Below, piece by piece: positions 24,401 through 39,400 of a stretch of DNA of 64,000 nt. The notes below the pieces were generated by a model, which saw nothing but the letters and a program-made list of their open reading frames with translations, was not told the DNA's origin and did no database searches. Position numbers and translations under genes: made by a program. The first letter of the stretch is position 1, and every line of letters starts with the position of its first letter. Origin of the DNA: Cyanoderma ruficeps (lineage: Eukaryota > Chordata > Aves > Passeriformes > Timaliidae); contig VZDJ01007755.1 in the NCBI GenBank assembly GCA_008694505.1, positions 16,100,599-16,164,598 on the forward strand, read 5' to 3'.

Positions 24401-27400
24401 GGTCTTACCTAGTGCTGCTGGTCCAAGTATTTTCACTGCAGATCTGTTATGTGCTGGCAGTGAGGAGGACAGACTCTGGGGAGGGCAGAAAAATGGTTTC
24501 AGGGGAAGAATTGCAGAGGTAGCTGAGAAAAGTCCAGCTCCTATCTGAGAAGGGAATATTTGCAGTGCAGGATTAATAGAGGCTTCGTTGTGTCAGGAAA
24601 ACAGGATATGAGCAAGAAGTGAACCCAAGGCAATGTGCCATCTCTAAGAGGTTGCACGGTGGCCTCCTGCCCACTGCAGAAGGGGTGATAGCCCCAGGAG
24701 CACCTCAGTGCTTGCTCGTGTGTCCAGCTCTGACTTGCTGCCCTGCTCAGAGTTTCCAAGAGGCTTGCCAGTACCAAAGACGCTGCTTCAGCTTTTTACT
24801 TATCTCAGCTGAAGCCAAAAAAGGAAAGAGGTAATCACATGTGGCTGAAAGGGATGTTAAAACTGTCTTTTTTTCTTTTTTTTTTTTTTTAGTCCCCCAC
24901 AGCTATCTGCTTTTCCTGTGATCTGTAAAGCATTGGGGTCTTCAGCTAGAGCTTGCTGGAGTAAAGTGTAAGAGAAAACCAGATGGAAGCTCAATAGAGG
25001 CAAGAGGGGAACTAAGTTTTCTCCTGCTAGTAAACATGGACCTTCACACTGACAATTCCTTGATTTAACTAAGTGCTGTCTTATCACATGGTCGGTGAAA
25101 AAGTTTCCTGCCCCCAGCTTCCCTTTCTTACAGAAAGATGTACATCTGATTTTTCACAGTGGTACCCCCAACTCAGAGCATGCAGAGAAATCCCAATCCC
25201 TTCTGCTGAATTTATTCAGCTTCATATATCAGACAGACAGTAGGGGAGGTCTCAGACCTCAGTTATCTTCCTAATCAGGGACCAGATCTCTGAGCCCAGG
25301 AATTGTTATCCAGTTCTCTCTGCCGCAGTAAATATTTGATTCAGAGTGGACAGATGGAATTGGAGACGATCCAATGCTCCTCTTCTAACCCCTGGACTCT
25401 GATCAGACTGATCTAGGAAAACTTGGTCACTTTAGTCTGAAGGATCCAAATTGCGAGTTTTAGAATTGTGTTACTCTTTCCAAAAAAAAGTGTCTGTCTA
25501 AAACTGTTTGCTGGGTTGAACAAAACACTTGGTCAGGAACCCCTTTTTGAACTAATTAAACATGTCTTGAGGGAGTGCTGCCATTCTTAAACCCCAAGCT
25601 GTCACATCTCCCAAGGTGGGACCACACAATGGGATTCCAAGTGTTGGGCTTCAGCTCTGCTGTGCCAACTGTGGTTAGTTTTGCAGGCCTGCCTTTTATT
25701 TGGGACCTGTCACTTGGTTCCCTACAGGAATTATGATAATAACCAGTCTTCTAAAAATAACAGCAGTTTGTAGAGAACACAAGAATTTTATAAAACAAAA
25801 GCCCGACCATAAAGCAATAAACAAACTTTTCCCATATGCAACCAACTGAGCATGTCCATTTACCCTCCATACAGGGAACATTAATATTTTTAGACATCCT
25901 AAAACTTTTCCTTGCTTGCCTCTCCACAGAGGACAATCAGTCTGGATAGCATAGTTTCTCTTCTTAATTCACTAACCTTTCTCTCTCAACTTTATTCAGG
26001 GAAAAAGTCTTTGAAAAATTCTCTGGGTTTTTTTGTTGTTGTTTGTTGCCCTTTGATCTGGTAAGTCACTTGAGCAAAGTGGCTTTCACCTGGTTGGGGA
26101 GAGGAAATAGGTTTAATGAAGCTATTAGCTTTTCCATTGTCTTTTAAGTGTGTATAGTGTGCTTTTTAATCCAAGCACAATTGTGATTGCTTTTGTGTTT
26201 TGTTCAAGCAGTTCCCATTAAATTAGTTTAATTTGGCAGGAAAGTCTAATTTCTCATAATAGAAACTTAACTCCACTGACCTAATTACACACTATGTTTA
26301 CTCAAATAATCCAGAATTAATCAGCAATTCTTAGAGTGTCACACAACAGCCTCACATCTCTGGCTTTGCTGACACCCAAGCCTTCTTTTCTTTTCAATGT
26401 TGTAGGCAGGAAGGGTGAATATGAGGTTTTGAGGGTAGCCATAAACAGTGCCTCTGGGTTAGTTCACTCAGAGCTTGAGTTTTCACATGGCTATTGAATT
26501 GCACCACTGATTAATAAATCTGATTTATACTTGTCATTATAAAAGATCCATTTGGTCACTCAAGGTGTAACTTCTTTTGTGGATATCTGTCTATGTGGAA
26601 AATTTAAGACAACTTTGTAGTTATTTCAGAGAACAAGTAGGACAAAGCACAGTCTTGTGTCCACATTAATAACAGCTCTAGAAACCATTTATCTGAAATA
26701 CTTTAGATATCTTATCTTGTGGAGGAGAGGCTTGAGATTGGGAGAAGGCAGGGGAGGAGAGAGAAGACCTGTGATGGAGACATTTTGGAGAGTGCATCAT
26801 CTTTGCACCATGGCATGGTGCCATCCCAGGCAGAAGATAAGAACTTCCTCTCCATAGCTGTGTCTGAAATACTGGTAATTTTTGAGTGGGGCACAGCACA
26901 TTTAAGAGGGCAAGACCCACGTTTGCTGTCTCAGTTGTTTCAGCTGGTTTGGAGTCAATCACTGGTGACACTGAGGTGTTTCCCTATTCAGTTGGCTCCT
27001 AAGGGAATGTTTCTACAAGGAGGGATTGATGCATGTGCCTAGGTCTCCCTTTAGTGGTGATGTGCAGCAACTCTGACTGCCTGGGATTGATCCCACCTGC
27101 AGAGATCGTTTCTCAAGCAGAAGTAATGGTGCTTTCAGTGGTGGTCATGCCTTTGGCCAGACTCACACTTCCACAGTCAGCTGGCACACTTTAAAACACT
27201 TCCTCTCTGCTCAGCTTCAGGCCAACAATCCACCAATGAGAGGCAGAACAAAACAGGGCACAAGGTTCTGGCCACAGAAGAGCAGATGAACAATTGACTC
27301 TGGAGCAGTGGAAAGGTGTGCTGTACATCCATCAGTGGCAGGCATGAGGAATTTCGCTGTAAATGGAAGAGACATGATGGAGCTTGGAGTTGTGAAGGGA

Positions 27401-30400
27401 GAAAAGCTTCTAATGGCAAGGCAGAAGATGAGGAACGAAAACCAGAATTTTCTTAGTTCCTCTCTCTCCCTAAAAAACTCAGGAGAAAAAATTTATATAG
27501 TGACTGAGCCAAGTTGAAAGATTTACATGTCAACACTTGGCATTAAAGTTATGAAAGATTCAGTAGCTACTCATTACAGAACTGCTGTGAGCCAAATTCT
27601 GAAAAATCTTTAAGTTTGGCTTTTTTTTTTTTATTTTTACGGTGATGTTCAGCCCAGCACCTGACCTCTCACCTGACTGTACCCATTCTTCGCTTTTTCA
27701 CAGGATGGAGGCACAGCTCTCCTGGCTGCCTGTCAGTACGGGCATGCAAAAGTAGTGGAAACTCTGCTGAAGCACGGCGCCAACATTCACGATCAACTCT
27801 ATGTGAGTTATTTGACACACACAATATTGACAATGGTGGTGGTGGAACAAATGTGCTGTTGCTTGGACAACAGCAGACACCCTGGCTCCAGCATAGGCAG
27901 GCATTTGCCAAATGCTGCAGTTTTATAGTACTCTGTTCCTCTAAGATGTAGATTTTGTTAACTGTCTGCTTTTCATGATGCTGAAAGAAGTAGCAGAGGA
28001 TCAAAAAATATTTTTTGGCTGCCTTTTGGCTCATGATCTGTATTGAAGATATGTAGGAAATCTGGAACAGACTTGTGCTACCCATTAGCCTTGGACAAAA
28101 GAGCATATCATGGTCTGCCACGATTCGCAGAAGAATTAATAGCTCTACAGCCCCTGAAGTACATTAGTTTTCTGCTAGAAAGAAGAGTAAAAATTAAAAC
28201 ATTTAAATTACTTCAAACCACTTTTTTTAATATCAGTTAAAATTATGTTATTTAGTATTTGTGAATCTCCAGTTTGCCAGTGTTTTGGGCAAAGTAAGGT
28301 TAAAATGGCTGTACTGATGTTGTTTAGTTGACTTTTCAGAAAGTTGGATTGAACCAATGAAGCTCTGGATTTAATTTACTCAGAGACACAGATAAGTTGA
28401 GCTTTTCAGCATTCAACAGAAAAGAGTAGCAGATTTTGCCTCTGCTTCCCACCACTCTTTCCTACCCCAGGGCACTCAGGACTGACAAAGAGGAAGTTGT
28501 TTCTCCAAGATACATGACTTATTCCAGCTGTTTCCACTAGCTTTGGATCTGCAGGGTGCTGTTGCACTCCCAGTTCCCATTGACTTGCAGAGGAGCTGAG
28601 AGCTGGTGACTGCAGAAGTGGTCATAGAGGGATCCCCACCTCAGTGCTGCCTCACCCCTCATTTATAAAGAAGGTTGTTCCACCCTTGCTGTTGTGCATA
28701 TAGGAATTGTCTTTCTGATCTGAGGGCAGTGATTCATCCCTCTGCAGGGTAATCCCAGGGGCTGCCACTCAGTTTAAAAATAGCTATGCTACCACACCTG
28801 CAGACTCTTACCTAGAGGTCAAGGCAGTAAAATAACTTCCTTGTTGTCTCTCCTGGAAAAGAGCAATACTAGCAATTGGATTTTAAAATGTACTTTTATT
28901 GCTCCCAGACATTGGGCAAAGCCAGTCAGAAACAGTTGTGCAATAAAATAACGATATGATCTCTTGAAAAAAAAGTGTTGTCTAGCTCTTTTGGTGGGTC
29001 AAGCTGCATTTGTCATGGTACCTGGATAGAAGTTTCACTGGCAGCCAGATGAGAGGGATTTTGAGCATACATTTGGATACTCCTCCCCAAACCATCAAGA
29101 TCAATGTTTTAATCTAAAATTGACTCATGTGAGGGGTCAGGAGAGCAAGAGACAAAAGAATACCCTTACTAAATAGTATTTCTTGCAGAAATGCATTATA
29201 GCCTCAAAACAGCGTTCTTGTTACAGCATCAATTCATCAAATGGATATCAGTGAACACAAGGCTCTCAATCTTGATTGATCCTACAATAAAGAGCTTTTT
29301 TTTTTAATATTACACAACCTTGTTTACTTTCTAAATTGAAGTCTTCTCTGTCTCTGGAGGAAGTCTGCAAAAGCTCTGGTACTGCCAGGTTTTTTCATAT
29401 ACACACACAGCAACCAGAGAAAACAGCCCATCAGAGGGCCCGGGGACAGGCATTAATAGTTCCACCAGACACCTCTTTTGTTTACCAGGACATTTGTCTT
29501 GAAATCAATGTCAAACATCCTAAATTCAGTCCCTGGGGCACTATATTCAGCTCATGCTTCACCAAGTCTGTGCTGAGTTTTTCAGTTAGAGGAACAGCTG
29601 AGCACACTCTCTCCACAGACAACATTTAGTCCTAACATAGTGATACGCCAACAAGGTCAACAGCAGGCTTTCACTAAAATGCCCTGTATGTTGTGATAAG
29701 CACCTGCCTGAGCTGGCATGAGAGGTGTACTTGCACATCTGAGGTGCAGTAAAGGGGTTAATTCCCGTCTCTGTTTAAACTAAAAAATTCTTCTGGGAAA
29801 ACTTGTCCTAGCACATCCTGTGCTTAGTGCTGTGGATGTAGGATGGGTAAACACGTGTCCCACCCTCAATACAGATTTCTACTTATAGTTGGTTAGATGG
29901 ATTATAATGCTGTTTGAAATTTTTCCATCAAAAGCCTAATGAAATATGACTTAATTTTTTTTACTCTGAAGCAAAATTCTGAGAACATCTGCACATGAAA
30001 GACATGTCAAAGAAAAATAAAACCCTGTATTTGTTCACAATTTAATCTTTCACAAGCTTTTTGCAGAAAAATTCTGGTTTCTGATATGGCTACAAAATAC
30101 TTTTAGATTACTATATTACAGGTGAAGTCTCTTCTATAAGATGTGCCAGAGCAGAGGCATGGTGGTTTCTGGGGTGGCACAGTACTATGGCACAGGCCTT
30201 ACTACTTCAACCTCAAGGGCAAACTTCAGCACTGGGGTTTTCAGTCTTGCAAAGTCCCTGACATGTTTCCACCACGTATCCATGTGGCAGAACACTTCTG
30301 CATGAACATATAAAAGCTAAATAAACCTATATTGCTTTACAGGAATTAATTTCTAGTTATGTAGCTCAATGCCTCAGTGAACTAGACTCTTAGTATTTCA

Positions 30401-33400
30401 GACAGAGGATTTAATGCTGTATTTGATACATGATGGGAGCCAGTATTTGTGCATACTGAAAATGTTGCCACAGTTCATTATGAACTAGACTTTGCATTTT
30501 GGTAGTTGTTTCTTGAGCATGGCAGTATATCTGCTGTTACAAAGCATAATGACTAAAGACTGAGAACTTAATTCAGTTTGATTTGTTTCTGTGTGGAAAA
30601 ATGGCATCACTTCAAGGCAGCGTAAGACAGATGTGTTTGTTCTTAGGATGGAGCTTCTGCAATTTTCCTGGCGGCACAAGGAGGATATCTGGATGTCATC
30701 CGATTGCTGCTTTCTTCAGGAGCAAAGGTTAACCAGCCACGACAGGTATGGTCAACATTTCAGGGCAGAGCTGGGTTCTAATTTTATAGCTATGAAAATT
30801 AACACTGGAATTTTCTCCAGGCATTGGGTTCCTGTGGAGGTGTTTCATTGGAAGGCAATTCATGGCTGTGACAACATTCTGTGTTTTAGTTGAGATTGGT
30901 AACACGATTTTGAAGTCAATACCTCAGTCATTTCTGACAGAATTGAAACTAAGAGCTCTGTTCTAGATCTACATGTACACCCTATGAGCCACCATCCCTG
31001 GAGGTTTTTAAAAGACAGTGTAGATGTGGCACTTGAGCACGTGATTTAGTGGTGGACTTGGCAGTGCTGGGTTAACAGTAGGACACAGAGGTCTTTTCCA
31101 GCCTAAATGATTCTATGATTCTAGAGCAGATCAAACCACTGACTGCTCCTTTAAACGGGTTTGGACCACATGCAGGTTTGGGTCAGGCACAAAACTGAAT
31201 CAAAATAAAACCCTCCAGCTGTATGAAATGTTGATGAAAGGGCCTTGCACTACCTCTTGCAATTACAGATCTGTTTTTGTTGTACCTCATTACTTTTGAC
31301 CCTACAACATCCCTGAGTTCTTTTGAAATTTGTTTGAAAAGCTTTTGAAAATCTGGGAGCTCTAGGAGGAGGCAGTACTATATTGTATTTCTTGAAATCT
31401 CCACACCTTCAGCTGTGGCCTTGGTGTCAAAGTTTGTCTTTGACAAATGTTTTTATTTTTAGTTTTACATTTGTTCATTTGTTTGTTTTTCTTTGTGTCA
31501 TTCCTGTGCACTCTGAAATTGAAGCATGAGTATTGCCTTTGTCTCTGAAGTTCTTGATACATATGGAAACTTTTCTCCCCATTTCCAGCTAGTCACTCTA
31601 GTGGGCCTGATATTGCAAACACACACAACCAGTAGCCACTGTAAGCATGAAATTAGCTCCTCTGCAAGCAGCAGAGCTGCTGTTTGATCATTAAATGGGA
31701 AGCGTGAGCTAGATTTGTGACTGGTTCAGAGATCCCTGCCAGGGGTTTAGGGGCTGGATCCACTGTGCATCACTGGATGCTGGAGTTAGGTAAGGCTGCA
31801 AGAGGCTTTTTAGGTTTTAAACTAACTATGGGCTAGGTATGTGGTATACAGAGACATGTATGAAAGCTCTCGTGCTTTCCAAATAAAAGAGTTTCTTAAT
31901 TGTTTAGCTGTTTCTTGACTCTAAAATCAGTGCCTAAACAGCCAGAGGTGGAGTTGCACAGCCAGCTTTACACCCAGCACATAGAAATGTCTGTCTGGTT
32001 TCTCTACCTGCTTTGAGAGACCCTCGCCTGTGGTCTGCTGAAATCCTGCAGGCAAGGTACCTATCCTGGGTCTTCAATGCACATTTGAAATTGATGGGAT
32101 AAGGTCTTGTCCCTGTAATTAGTCATGCACGTCAGCCAGGTGGCTGTGATCACTGACTGCAGCAAGTGAAAAAGCAGCAGGCAAGAGCAAAGGAGTGGGA
32201 AAACTCTAATAACAGTGGACAACGTGGCATGAGACAAGCTCTGCCAGGTATTTTCAGTATTTCCTTTCATCTGCACCAAAAGCCTGACAAATCATAGCCT
32301 GGCAACAGACACTGATCTATATGCTTCTGCTGCGTGTATAGATCTGTGTACACTCCTAGCTGTGGTGTAAGGAAAGAGGATTAGTATTTTAAGTGCCTTA
32401 ACTGAAACAGTTTTCCTGCTGCCCCTAGCCCCACCTCTGAGCACCAGAGCTGTGCTGGCAGCTACCCCCTGGATTGATGCCTTAGCTGCTCCTAGGTTGC
32501 CTCCACAGTGTCTCCCTAGAAAAGGCTTAAGAAATGTTAAAAGCTGTTAATTAAGTCTAAAGTCTCAATGTAGAAGGAGAGACCTTCTAGGTATGCATTA
32601 ATGCCTTTTAAATAAGTCAAAATAGGGTTGGGAGCTTTAGATCTGGCTGAACCCTGTTGCCATTAAAACTGCATTCTGCTATCTGTAATTATAATGCAGC
32701 TAATTCTTTCTGACACTATTCTTTAAGCTCTCTAATCCAATTTCTACAACACAATGTTTCACGAGGCATTTTTAAATCTTAGTTGAGGCAAAGACTTGTC
32801 TCTGTGTGAATGTTCCTCCTGGCTCCTCTGTTTCATCTCCAGCAGGACAGACCTTCTTTGCTTGAGGGTACCTCCGATCCCTGCTAAGATTATGCCTGGA
32901 TAAGTGCATGGCATTTGTATTTGGGCCCACTGTAATCTGAAACATTTCCTTAACAAATGGAACATTTTTAGTGTTTAATTAGTCAAGTAATGGTTGGATG
33001 GACTTCAGTCTCTTTCTTACTAAACAAATGGATTTGTACTTTGTTAGAAGGTGGTGTGTTGGTCATGAGGAATGTAGCTCCAGAAGAGGCAGTTTCGATG
33101 CCAGACAACTCTCACTCTCATTTACAAGCTGCATTGCTCTCACTGTGGTAGAAAACTTTTCCAGGCAATGTCACGTCAAATACAGGGCTGCAGAGTGCCA
33201 GGTGTGAGTTCATCTTCTCCTTCCTCGTGGTGTCCAAGTTTTCCTTTCTACCTTGGGAATTTGGTGGCTTAATCCATGGACCTGCACGCATATATCTGCC
33301 TTCTACATCTCCTCCTGCTGCTGTAGTGGGTATCAGTTCCCTCACAGTCTTGTGTCTCACCTCCTGCCCCATGGGGGTATTTCTGACACCACAGAGCATT

Positions 33401-36400
33401 TTGGATGGTGCTAGCTGTTCATGTGCAAGCCCTTCAGCTCAGCTCTCACAAGACCAAATAGTGAAGCTTCCTGGAAAGTTTCTTCCCTGGCAGTGTCCTT
33501 TCTCTTGGGTTGTAATTGCCTTCTGCTCTTGCCAATGTTGAGGAGCTGGGCAGGAATTCTTTTGTCATCTTTTTGTCTAGACAGAGCTGAGGGCAATGTC
33601 TGAACCCTGCTACAGGAGATGTTTCTATGCTTCTTCAACTTACAAAACAAAGCTGTATGATTATTTGCCAATGCTGTTTTGGCAGTCTATGTCCCAACAC
33701 AGACCCACAGGCTTTATTCTGGCTGGCTAAGCAGATTCAAAATGATCTGAAAATTAATGACTTTTTTCTTAGTACACGATACGCAGTTATGCATACAGCT
33801 AAGCCAGTAAATCTATATAAGGTGCACTTCAGCAAGCAAGCAATTTGCTATTGGCAAATTAGGTGTAGTAGTGCAAGTGGACTAATGGGCAGAGCAGCGG
33901 AGGAGATGACACTGAGTAGCCTGACAGTAGGAGTTGTCTGACCCTGGAAATACCTACTGGAAATTTGAGGGGTCTTTCACCTCCCACCCCAATCTGGCCT
34001 TTTCTAAAACTTCAAGCCATAAGCAAAAGTTGAGATTCAAAGCTGCAAGACGAAGTCATTAGTTAATGAGTAAGAGAAAGAGCATAAATAATTTCAGTCA
34101 GAGTATATTTGGAACTTCTGGCTGCTGGATATAATAAGGTGTTGCCCATATATATTAGCTTGTAACCAAATGTGGAAAAAAGAACACCTTACAAACATAT
34201 GGGGTATTTAAAATTATTCTAGGAATGTAGTGATCTGCGGTCTGCTTTGTGGGCAGATGGACAAGGAAAGGAGAGTAGCTTTTGAGCTGCATCTTTTCCT
34301 GTTCTCACTTTTTTTCCTGGCTCATCTCCAAGCCCTAATATCTAGGGGTTTACACATGTGACCTCTTAGTAAAATGTGGCATCTGCTTTGTGTCATTCCC
34401 CAACATGAAAATGGACAGAAATCTCATCTACTCCATATAAATATTATAGATATTTGCATAAATCTGAGTGCTAGATGCTGATTGCTTAAGAGAAAGAAGC
34501 TGACCATAGTCAATATGAGCCCATCATTATCTTCACTATATTTCTTCTCTTCGGGCTCAGTCCTTCAATACAGCCACTCTTCCTCATAATGTACTTTCAT
34601 CTCTATCCTATATCTGAAGTGCAGAGGATAATGTCTGACGGCAGTGATATTACCCAACATTTGCCTTTCCTTTTGCTCCTTTTCATTTATACCTGAAAAG
34701 TAGGGGTTGTTCCTACAAAATCATTGTGAGTAAACAAAAACTCCTTTGTTTGCTATGCTGAGCTTGTGTTTTCATTGCTTGTGTAAATACAAACATGGAT
34801 TTGCACAGCATTGGTTCTTCATGCAGATTAAATTGTGTAGGCTGCTCTCAGATATTTTCCCGGTTTTACAGGCTTTTTGATGCACCTATTGCTATTTTCT
34901 AGAGCCCTCTGGTGGGGGAAGATTAGAAAAATATGAAGTGTCAGCCTTCTGGTAGGGAAAGCACTAGAATAAATAAATTGGAGAGGGATAATTTTTGCCA
35001 TCAAACTAACATCACATACTCTGTATACAAGACAGCCTTTGTTATTTTTGAATCACAAAGAACACTTGTATTAACAGGATATATACCAGAGTGAGTTCAG
35101 TCACTAATTTCCATGAGTTAATTTATAGAGAAATTATACAAGGGTGGGCAAAGATAATGTTCCTTGCCATTTGGGAATACTGAAAATTTGAGGATGTGCA
35201 TTTCTTCCTTCTCAGAATCAGAAAAAGGGAAGCACAGATTATTATATCAAAGGAAGAAATAACTTTTCTGTTTCTTTGAAAGGATTAATTCACTAGTCTA
35301 TGGAAAGCAGAGAACTGATTCAACAATGGTTTTCTGGGTTGCATGAACAAGTCATAGGAAGCTTCAGCTGACACTGGGAAGCGAGACTATTTGATCAAGG
35401 TGGCAATATCTTATTTAATGTAAAAAGTTTATTTCTCCTGAAATTTCTCCTTAAGGCTGTTTTTGAAGTCTCAGTTTGTCTTCCTCTTTCAAGCCAAGTC
35501 TTCAGGTTGTGGAGGATGGTGAGGGGAACTGGCAAGCCCTAAAAGCAGAAGCAGGCACCCTGCTTTGTGGGGCCTCACTTCTGTGTTAAAGTCCATACAT
35601 ACAAAGCCTTTTTTAAAGGCTCATGAGAATCAGTTTGGCACCACATAACTGCTAGGGCCCTCCTGCACTCTGGAGAATTGGGCCATCTAGAATCAAAAAG
35701 AGGGAAAGACACAAAACTAAATTCTACTTGCAATGAGAAATAGTTCTAGTGCTTCAACTCACTTTTGCCTTTGGGAGGGAAATCCATCACGTGCATTTTA
35801 TTTTCTGAGGTTTTGTGCTCAAATAATGATTGCATAGGACAGCTTTTCCAAAGCAGATTGTTTCATGCTGGATCCCTTGATAATTGCTTTGTTTTCTAAT
35901 GGAGTTTTGAAGATAAAATTTGTGAAATACTCACCTTCACTGTAAGGCAGGATGTTTTCATCAGATTCCCTGAGGGTCGATAATGTAATTTAATGCTGAA
36001 AGTCAGTGATCACCTTGCACTGCTCCCTAGCTTCTGTAAACATCTTTCACTCCCTATGTGCAGGCACCCAGCTGCAGAATCTGCCTGTGCATGCTGAGGT
36101 TTGTCTGTATCCTCTGTCCCATCTAATCACCAAGAATTCAAAGTGCACAGGATACCTTTAGCCCTTATGTTTCAAACTTCCCTGCATATTTTAGGCATGG
36201 CTGGTGCCTTACTGGGCTTTAATTTCACAGAGCAATGCACATTTCTGGCAAACTATGCAAGAGAAGGCAGTAAAGGAGGCTCTATTCCACAAACTGAACC
36301 AGTTCTAACTTGATACACAAAGCTACCACATGGGTTTGGATACAGCTTTGCTTTTGTCTTCCTGAAGGATTTGACTGAGTAATGGAAGTACATCAATTCC

Positions 36401-39400
36401 AGTAGGCTTGGGCAGTAAAAATCAGAGGGCACAGAACACTGAAGTGAAGCCATCAGCAGCCATATTTTGTTTGCAGGACGGGACAGCTCCCTTGTGGATT
36501 GCCTCGCAGATGGGTCACAGCGAAGTGGTGCGAGTGATGCTGCTCCGGGGAGCGGAGCGAGACGCTGCACGGGATGTGAGTAGCACTTCCCCCTGCTCTC
36601 TGTCTGCAGCTTAATACCTCATCTGGGGGCTGTAAGTCTGCCTGGATGGAGGCTTGCTGCCTCCAGAGTCCGTGCTGTTTCTCAGGTTGCAAAGTCGCAC
36701 CACAGGTTTCCTTTTTCCCGTTGTGACTGTGAGAGCTTCCTGGAGGGGCCTTCTGGAATAAGGGAATGGAAATATCCACATAGTTGAGAGACAAAGATGC
36801 TATGTGGTGTCACTGGTTCATTTTATCCTCAATTTTTCACCTGCCAGAGGTTAAAATCCTCCAGGTACCCTAAAACCAGCAGGACACGCTGTGGTGTCAC
36901 ACCTCAAAGGTGATGAGCAGAGGAAACTCTCCTCTCAGATGCATGGGGAGAGCTGGCATTTCCCTCATTTCCCTCCAGCTTTTTCTTCCCCTCCAGCTTC
37001 CCCTGCAAGGGGAATGCAGGCAAGGCATTTATGACATTCCTCTTTTTTTAAAGGATGGTACAACTGCTTTACTGAAGGCTGCCATTAAAGGCTACAACAA
37101 TGTTATAGAAGAGTTGCTGAAATTCTCTCCCACGCTTGGCCTGCTGAAGGTTAGTAGTGAAACACAGAACAAAAGAAGACAAAGAGTCTGATGAAAGACC
37201 TGGCATTTATTACTACTCTAGTGGAAGATGGTAGGAGTTTGAGCCAAAAGAAGTAAAGACAAAAATGAAATTATCTTTTTTAGCCTTAATGCCACTCACA
37301 AATCTTTTTAAACAAAACTGTGAATTTAATTCTTGGAATGAGGAAGCACATTGTGACATAGAAGAAATTTTGCTTTTTGTCACTTGATTTTGTTTCTGCT
37401 GTAAGTAGATTACTCCTGACTGTACAGATTTAACATTATACCCAGCCTTCTATTGCATTTAGTCAGCAAAATAGTTGTCATAAAAGATCTGTTGTGAGCA
37501 GATTCTCAACTTGATTTTGTTTTCCTCTGAATTCATAAAGTGGCTTGAAAAATAGCAGCTATTTGGAAGCTGCTTTTTAATGGCTGACCTAATTTTATGT
37601 GTCCATAAATCACACACTTTGATAGCCTCTGTGCATGCAAATGATTGGCAAACATAATGCACTTGAAAATGTAAGTGGCATCAACTTAGTTATTAATTTT
37701 GAGTATGAAATAGCTTCTGCACATATTTGAACTGTCAGTTTGCAACCACAAACAAAAGGCCAGCCATAAAAAACTTCACCAATCAGCTGCCTGACATTGA
37801 GGCCATTAATCATCAGAGAGAGAAAATAAAATGCAGAGATGGCTTCCATTACTGCTTGTGCTTCTGTTTCACTTGTTAATCACTGATTTTGCCAGGCAGA
37901 CACAAGTGCTGTGTTCACATCACCTCTATTGACAAGGGTGATTACTAAAAGGAAATACTGGTGTGGTAAAGTGAATTTGACTCTCATTTTTATTAAAGCA
38001 TTTAAAATCTACTCCTTCACATCACACTAGGCTGCCAGCACCCTAAATCAGACCCTATGCTGTTGATGACCCAGTCTTTTCCATGTTACTTCCGTCTCAT
38101 TCGTAGATCTGTTCTTTGTGTTTCACTGCCTTTTCTTTTTCTCCTATGCATGGTACAAACACCTCCACTGGCATTTCCTAGAATGGAACCTCTGCTCTCC
38201 ATGCAGCCGTCCTGAGTGGCAATGTGAGGACAGTGGCACTGCTCCTTGAGGCAGGAGCAGATCCATGCCTGAGGAACAAGGTAGGTCCTGGCATGCCATC
38301 CTCCCAGGCGAGGAGCACAGGGGGAGCTTTCTGTGTAGAATTCAGGGTATTCCTAATACAAAAACAAAAACCAAAACAAAAACCAAACAAACAAACAAAC
38401 AAAAAAGATTTCTTGCATCTTTCCCATATCTTATATCTTACGTGGATCTGTTAGTTTTTTGAATTAGTTTTGCATTCTTCTGATAACAGCAATTTTTCAA
38501 TAGAAAACTTACCATGGTTTTATCCTGTGAAGTGTTTTAACATTACATGTTTGATAATTTCTGTGAATATGTCTTCTTCTGTTATGTTTCTGAACTATTT
38601 GCTGCTAGGGTTTGATATGGGTTTGTTAAGCTGTAAATGAATGGTCTGTCACTGACTTCTGGTTTATGACTGGGTGAGTGAAAGTTTGTAAAACAAGTAA
38701 TCCAGCACATATCTTGTAAATATTTTGGTCATTTAATATAAAATCTGTGGCTGTTAATTTCAGCATCATTCCACTTGATGGCAGCACAGTTAAATGCCAC
38801 TCACACAGTAGTCTCTGTTAGTAGACATTTTGGGTTTATACTTTAACCTGAAAATGTACAAGATTTTTCTGCTAGTGATAATGATCTGCAGCAGCAGAGT
38901 GTGCAGTAGAAGAAAGCATGTGGCTGAAACCTCTCCTACTGATTTCTTTTTTTTAAAATTTTTGTAAATGACATGCCATTTGGCATGATAGAGTATATTT
39001 GCAGGACAGAATTGCTGATTTTCAGAAGCAGCTTCATCATAAATACTTTGTCTTACCAAAATTGTATTCAATAAATAAAAAACCAATAACAAACTCATGT
39101 TCTATTACCAACCTTACAGCATAACACTGTCTCATAGCAATTTAAATTGTCCCTTGGAATTTTATGGACATTAGTACATAAGGACCTGCCTCGTCTCCCT
39201 TGAAAAATCAGCAGCTATGCTCTCCTTTACTTCTGTGGCAGAAGCATAGGAAGCCCAAGGGCATTTAGCCTGGGCAGTAAGCACAAAATAAGCTGTCACT
39301 CAAATTCCATTCTGGGATTGTTTTGAACACTGAAAGATGGTTTCCTAAGGTATCTTCAACAGCAGTGGAGACAACACTAGAAAAAACCCATGTCATTATA

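Noticed and set aside
27669..28121. 150-codon minus-strand frame
   Set aside because: It is antisense to ANKRD29 exon 5 and flanking intron.
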